Part shown: piece by piece, positions 58,641 through 64,000 of the stretch
How the letters are laid out: each line of letters opens with the position of its first letter
How positions within the stretch are numbered: position 1 is the first letter of the stretch
From: Owenia fusiformis
Lineage: Eukaryota > Annelida > Polychaeta > Sabellida > Oweniidae
Reading direction: 5' to 3'
Length of the DNA stretch: 64,000 nucleotides
Assembly (NCBI GenBank): GCA_903813345.2
Contig: CAIIXF020000009.1
Span: 32,586,740 to 32,650,739 of the forward strand
Notes under the pieces: generated by a model
What the model was told of the DNA's origin: nothing
Databases searched by the model: none
The model's input: only the letters and a program-made list of their open reading frames with translations
Position numbers and translations under genes: made by a program

Positions 58641-61600
58641 TGCAAACCCTCTTCCCCATAACCAATAACAAAATGGCTCCATTACTTTTCGAGTAAGAAT
58701 AAAAAGAGTAAAAAATGGTGGTCATTTTGAAAAATGGCTGCCTTTTACCAAAAGTGTCATTTGACAGTGTGCCTTGCTTATAGTATTCACATATAAAATA
58801 TGAACAAAATTGCTCTACTACTTTTTGAGTTATAGTAAAAAATGTAAAAATGGTCGCCATTTTTCAAAATGGTCGCCTACTACCCAAAGCGTCATTAGAC
58901 AGTGTGCCATGCTTATAGTATTCACATATAAAATATGAACAAAATCGCTCTACTACTTTTTGAGTTATAGTAAAAAATGTAAAAATGGTCACCATTTTTC
59001 AAAATGGTTGCCTACTACCCAAAGTGTCATCAGACAGTGTGCCATGCTTATAGTATTCACATATAAAATATGGACAAAATCGCTCTACTACTTTTTGAGT
59101 TATAGTAAAAAATGTAAAAATGGTCGCCATTTTTCAAAATGGTCGCCTACTACCCAAAGTGTCATTAGACAGTGTGCCATGCTTATAGTATTCACATATA
59201 AAATATGAACAAAATCGCTCTACTACTTTTTGAGCTATAGTAAAAAATGTAAAAATGGTCGCCTACTACCCTAAGTGTCATTAGACAGTCTGCCATGCTT
59301 ATAGTATTCACATATAAAATATGAACAAAATCGCTCTACTACTTTTTGAGTTATAGTAAAAAATGTAAAAATGGTCGCCATTTTTCAAAATGGTCGCCTA
59401 CTACCCAAAGTGTCATTAGACAGTGTGCCATGCTTATAGTATTCACATATAAAATATGGACAAAATCGCTCTACTACTTTTTGAGTTATAGTAAAAAATG
59501 TAAAAATGGTCGCCATTTTTCAAAATGGTCGCCTACTACCCAAAGTGTCATTAGACAGTGTGCCATGCTTATAGTATTCACATATAAAATATGAACAAAA
59601 TCGCTCTACTACTTTTTGAGCTATAGTAAAAAATGTAAAAATGGTCGCCATTTTTCAAAATGGCCGCCTTCTACCAAAAGTGTCATTAGACAGTGTGCCA
59701 TGCTTATAGTATTCACATATAAAATATGAACAAAATCGCTCTACTACTTTTTGAGTTATAGTAAAAAATGTAAAAATGGTCGCCATTTTTCAAAATGGTT
59801 GCCTACTACCCTAAGTGTCATTAGACAGTGTGCCATGCTTATAGTATTCACATATAAAATATGAACAAAATCGCTCTACTACTTTTTGAGTCAGTATAGT
59901 AAAAAATGTAAAAATGGTCGCCATTTTTCAAAATGGTCACCTACTACCCAAAGTGTCATTACACAGTGTGCCATGCTTATAGTATTCACATATAAAATAT
60001 GGACAAAATCGCTCTACTACTTTTTGAGTTATAGTAAAAAATGTAAAAATGGTCGCCATTTTTCAAAATGGTCGCCTACTACCCAAAGTGTCATTAGACA
60101 GTGTGCCATGCTTATAGTATTCACATATAAAATATGAACAAAATCGCTCTACTACTTTTTGAGCTATAGTAAAAAATGTAAAAATGGTCGCCATTTTTCA
60201 AAATGGCCGCCTTCTACCAAAAGTGTCATTAGACAGTGTGCCATGCTTATAGTATTCACATATAAAATATGAACAAAATCGCTCTACTACTTTTTGAGTT
60301 ATAGTAAAAAATGTAAAAATGGTCGCCATTTTTCAAAATGGTCGCCTACTACCCTAAGTGTCATTAGACAGTGTGCCATGCTTATAGTATTCACATATAA
60401 AATATGAACAAAATCGCTCTACTACTTTTTGAGTTATAGTAAAAAATGTAAAAATGGTCGCCATTTTTCAAAATGGTCGCCTACTACCCAAAGTGTCATT
60501 ACACAGTGTGCCATGCTTATAGTATTCACATATAAAATATGAACAAAATCGCTCTACTACTTTTTGAGTCAGTATAGTAAAAGATGTAAAAATGGTCGCC
60601 ATTTTTCAAAATGGTCGCCTACTACCCAAAGTGTCATTAGACAGTGTGCCATGCTTATAGTATTCACATATAAAATATGAACAAAATCGCTCTACTACTT
60701 TTTGAGTCAGTATAGTAAAAAATGTAAAAATGGTCGCCATTTTTCAAAATGGTCGCCTACTACCCAAAGTGTCATTAGACAGTGTGCCATGCTTATAGTA
60801 TTCAGATATAAAATATGAACAAAATCGCTCTACTACTTTTTGAGCTATAGTAAAAAATGTAAAAATGGTCGCCATTTTTCAAAATGGCCGCCTTCTACCA
60901 AAAGTGTCATTAGACAGTGTGCCATGCTTATAGTATTCACATATAAAATATGAACAAAATCGCTCTACTAGTTTTTGAGTTATAGTATAAAATGTAAAAA
61001 TGGTCGCCATTTTTCAAAATGGTCGCCTACTACCCAAAGTGTCATTAGACAGTGTGCCATGCTTATAGTATTCACATATAAAATATGGACAAAATCGCTC
61101 TACTACTTTTTGAGTTATAGTAAAAAATGTAAAAATGGTCGCCATTTTTCAAAATGGTCGCCTACTACCCAAAGTGTCATTAGACAGTGTGCCATGCTTA
61201 TAGTATTCACATTTAAAATATGAACAAAATCGCTCTACTACTTTTTGAGTTATAGTAAAAAATGTAAAAATGGTCACCATTTTTCAAAATGGTCGCCTAC
61301 TACCCAAAGTGTCATTAGACAGTGTGCCATGCTTATAGTATTCACATATAAAATATGGACAAAATCGCTCCACTAGTTTTTGAGTTATAGTAAAAAAAGT
61401 AAAAATGGTGTCCATTTTTCAAAATGGTGGCCATTTTTCAAAATGGTGGCCATTTTTCAAAATGGCAGCCTTCTACCAAAAGTGTAATTAGACAGTGTGC
61501 AATGCTTATAGTATCCACATACCAAATATGAACAAAATCGCTCCACTACTTTTCGAGTTACAGCAAAAATCGTAAAATAACGAGTAAAGGCCCTCGTTTT

Positions 61601-61765
61601 TCAAGATGGCTGCCATGTGCTTCTTTCATATCTACATTCTAGTTTTATTAATGTCCTATATATTTTTTTACATTTAAAACATATTGCTATTACAGTTTTA
61701 CATATTGCACCTAGATTATTGTAAAATTGGCACTAAAATGGACGTCATTTTTAAACGAGCAGCCA
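58640..61765 (-). repeat. Satellite array of about 135-bp units (core of the pearl-like family, inverted)
   Basis: About 21 units in reverse orientation relative to copies A and C. GTGTCATTAGACAGTG starts at 59410, 59545 and 59680, a 135-bp period. Each unit carries AAAATGGTCGCCATTTTTCAA followed by ATGGTCGCC, a palindrome-rich word. Most units are nearly identical; one (near 59240) lacks half a unit. From 61560 to 61765 the array passes into the reverse complement of the family head sequence (GGCAGCCATCTTGAA, then CAATATGTAAAACTG). Recurrent 82-codon ORFs here are repeat artefacts. Confidence 0.85.
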
Positions 61766-62411
61766 TTTTGAAAATTGGCCAACGGCATTAGACGTAATAA
61801 GATTTGAATAATAAACCATCGAATTTGACTTTTGAAACACTGAAATATGACTTTTGAAACAAATTCTTTAAACCAAACGTTCTTCGAATGCCAGGTGTTT
61901 GTAAAAAGCAATAAGCCTTTCAAATTGGGAAATTTTTTGAAATGCTTGTGAAACTACGGAAAGTTTCAGCTGCCTCTTTGAGAAGCTAAATTGGTGGTTT
62001 AACAGTAATTCAAACATGCCAAGTGTGTCTCAGCTTAAAGGATTTCAGTGTGTTAATTGATTGATATATGCACAAAAATGATTTTGCTGTGCATTTAATC
62101 TTTGATATATGCATGGGTTGAGCAGGGATATTCTTTAAAAGGGGGTGAAAGCGAATCATCCATGTGTTCTTTTCAACTAATTCTTCATAATTTTTCTGCA
62201 TCAAATTAATTATTCCATTTCTTTAACAAAATCTTCTCAATAGTTTTCAAATGGATATCAATTGTAACCCATCACCCCTATTGAGTATTTCTAAATAATA
62301 AACTTTTCCAAAAACTTAATTTCTTCAAAGACAACAACCTTGAAGATGTACAAGGTGAACTGTTCAACTTCATCATTGACCCCAGTCATGTTTGAATTGC
62401 AATAAAGAATC

Positions 62412-62550
62412 ATGTATCATATTGGAAATATAAAAGCATGAGTGTATGTACTAACCCATTCTGATAATGCAATCAGGCTTCGCCTTTGTGCATTATGTGT
62501 ACGGGTTAGTACATACACTCATGCTTTTATATTTACAATATAGAATGATA
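62412..62550. repeat. Fold-back element with about 30-bp perfect arms
   Basis: Left arm TATAAAAGC plus ATGAGTGTATGTACTAACCC (about 62430-62453) and right arm GGGTTAGTACATACACTCAT plus GCTTTTATA (about 62503-62531). The loop is about 50 bp. Confidence 0.85.
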
Positions 62551-62565
62551 CAGGATTCTGAGATT

Positions 62566-63410
62566 CTCACAGGCTGGTGTCGAAAGATTTGTCCACTGTG
62601 ACGGAGCATGCTATTTTTAATAAAAACACTAAGAATGCTTCACGAATTATTTTTTAACTCATATGTTTCATTATATCAAAGATAATAACTTACTCCATGC
62701 AATGGATATATCATTTGCGTGTGACCTTCACTACTGTTTGAAGTCCAATAACGCTAGGAGTAAAATCTATTGAAAACGGCGCCAGAGTATCAAACTCTAA
62801 AATGAACCATTTCTTTTTTAACTTTTTAATGGCATGATATAGTGACACGATAATATTAACATATATTTTCAGCATATCTCTGAATGTATTAATGAGATAT
62901 TAATGCATTGGGTCTTTTTAATTTTTTTATAAAAAAATAATATTAATATTTTTTGTCCGCTGTGACGGAGCATTTTCACAGTTCAAATTTGCAACTGCTC
63001 CGTCACAGCGGACAAAACAATTTAACATTATTTTTTATAAAAGAATTAAAAAGACCAAATACATCAAAATCTCATTTATACCTTCATAGTTATGCTGAAA
63101 CCATGTGTAAATATTATCGTGTCACTATATCGTGCCATTAGAAAGTTAAACAAGAAATGGTACATTTTGAAGTATGATACTCCGGCGCCATTTTCAATAG
63201 CTTTTCTTCCCAGCGTAATTGGACTTCAAACAGAAGTGAAAGTTACCCACAAATGATATATCCATTGCATGGAGTAAGTAATTTTGTATGGTATAACGAA
63301 AGATATGAGTTAAAAAATAAATCGTGAAGTATTCTTAGTGTTTTTATGAAAAATAGCATGCTCCGTCACAGCGGACAAATATTTCGATACCAGCCTGTGA
63401 TTCTTTATTC
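62566..63410. repeat. Large fold-back element (arms about 400 bp) with CTCCGTCACAGCGGAC words
   Basis: The left arm 62566-62960 is mirrored by 62980-63410. Examples are ATCAAACTCTAAAATG / CATTTTGAAGTATGAT and CATGCAATGGATATATCATTT / AAATGATATATCCATTGCATG. CTCCGTCACAGCGGAC or its complement (sometimes with CACTG) marks both outer ends and both sides of the centre. No transposase. Confidence 0.8.
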
Positions 63411-63595
63411 CTTAAAGTATCCGGAGATTCCCCAATGAAGGTGAACAAATGGCTGAAAATCGTGAAGTATTCTTAGTGTTTTTATGAAAAATAGCATGCT
63501 CCGTCACAGAGGACAAATATTTCGATACCAGCCTGTGATTCTTTATTCCTTAAAGTATCCCGGAGATTCCCCAATGAAGGTGAACAAATGGCTGA
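63320..63595 (+). repeat. Direct duplication of the fold-back end (about 138 bp x 2)
   Basis: The segment beginning AATCGTGAAGTATTCTTAG and ending GTGAACAAATGGCTG occurs at about 63322-63457 and 63459-63595. The copies differ by single bases only (CAGCGGAC versus CAGAGGAC, and ATCCGG versus ATCCCGG). Confidence 0.9.
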
Positions 63596-64000
63596 TTTCC
63601 AGGTGTACACATTTTTCATATTTCATCTTATTTATTCGTTACTTTCCATTAAAACCACCATTGATCGGTATAGAGGCAGCTGAATATTTGGTAAAAATAA
63701 AGCAAGCAGTTGAATTCAGTATTTCTGTTTCAGCCGTGAATAATCAGATCAGTCGTGCCTTTGAATAGGTAATATATGCTTGCATCGCGTTGATCTTACT
63801 ATTTAAGGAGTAACATCACAAAATCAAGAATTTATACAGGCCGAGCCATTATTTTACAAAGATGCAGGCCTGTCAACTGTCCAGCAACTTGCGTATTTGT
63901 CATGCATTTACTGAGGCCAAGCCGGTTTTTTTTGACATGACAGATTAACATGTCACGCAAATACACATTTTTTTCTGATTATAGTCAAGCAACAAGGAAA
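63596..64000. other. Noncoding, no recognised feature
   Basis: No credible exon of SLC39A11 or other gene is visible up to the window end. Confidence 0.4.

Noticed and set aside
58606..61223. Recurrent 82-84-codon ORFs starting MSYSKKCKNGRH
   Set aside because: They are the same translation of the 135-bp satellite repeated along the array, with no family resemblance.
58640..61560. CRISPR-like regular repeat spacing
   Set aside because: Units are contiguous 135-bp satellites without unique spacers, in an intron-bearing eukaryotic genome.

Overview
The window is metazoan nuclear DNA: AT-rich, with split genes, GT-AG introns, long introns and many transposable elements. Several repeats pair tandem core units with (CCGT)n/(CAGT)n-type tetranucleotide microsatellites and short subterminal inverted repeats. 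This resembles the pearl/CvA elements known from bivalves, so a marine mollusc is the best guess. That taxon call is inference; no marker gene in the window settles it.

Layout, left to right. (1) 50-16363, plus strand: the 3' part of a gene for a giant nuclear-type protein. Three short exons lead into one coding exon of about 13.5 kb (2648-16161) and a tiny last exon. It carries lysine-rich repeats, about 54 copies of a 13-residue Ser/Thr/Met repeat, three dsRNA-binding-domain-like modules and an RS domain. (2) 18165-23525, minus: a structurally intact non-LTR retrotransposon with ORF1 and ORF2 (endonuclease, reverse transcriptase, zinc knuckle). (3) 27058-30884, minus: a six-exon EF-hand protein related to sarcoplasmic calcium-binding proteins/calexcitins. 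(4) 33139-37023, minus: a secreted polyhydroxyalkanoate (PHB) depolymerase-like esterase with its catalytic triad, in the circularly permuted (type II) order. (5) 37741-52351, plus: the first six coding exons of the zinc transporter SLC39A11 (ZIP11), divergent from gene 4 across 717 bp. Exon 6 carries an apparent one-base frameshift in an A-run. The remaining exons were not found and presumably lie beyond the window. (6) 55485-56325, minus: a three-exon secreted phospholipase A2, apparently nested in a ZIP11 intron. Its 3' half plus a transposon tail is tandemly duplicated.

Between and inside the genes are two families of Helitron/Helentron-like non-autonomous elements (43975-46405, 49351-51515, 52936-55437 and a fragment at 56726). 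There is also a roughly 135-bp satellite array in opposite orientation (58640-61560), a gutted mariner with about 390-bp inverted repeats (41881-42930), many fold-back/MITE elements, two LINE 3' fragments and two possible tRNA-derived fragments.

The genes do not form an obvious pathway. The most notable biology is the animal PHA-depolymerase-like enzyme, the giant dsRBD/RS protein, and the Helentron-like family whose core is full of palindromic AAAATGG/CCATTTT words. All exon models were worked out by hand from splice signals, reading frame and family knowledge; no transcript or database search was available.
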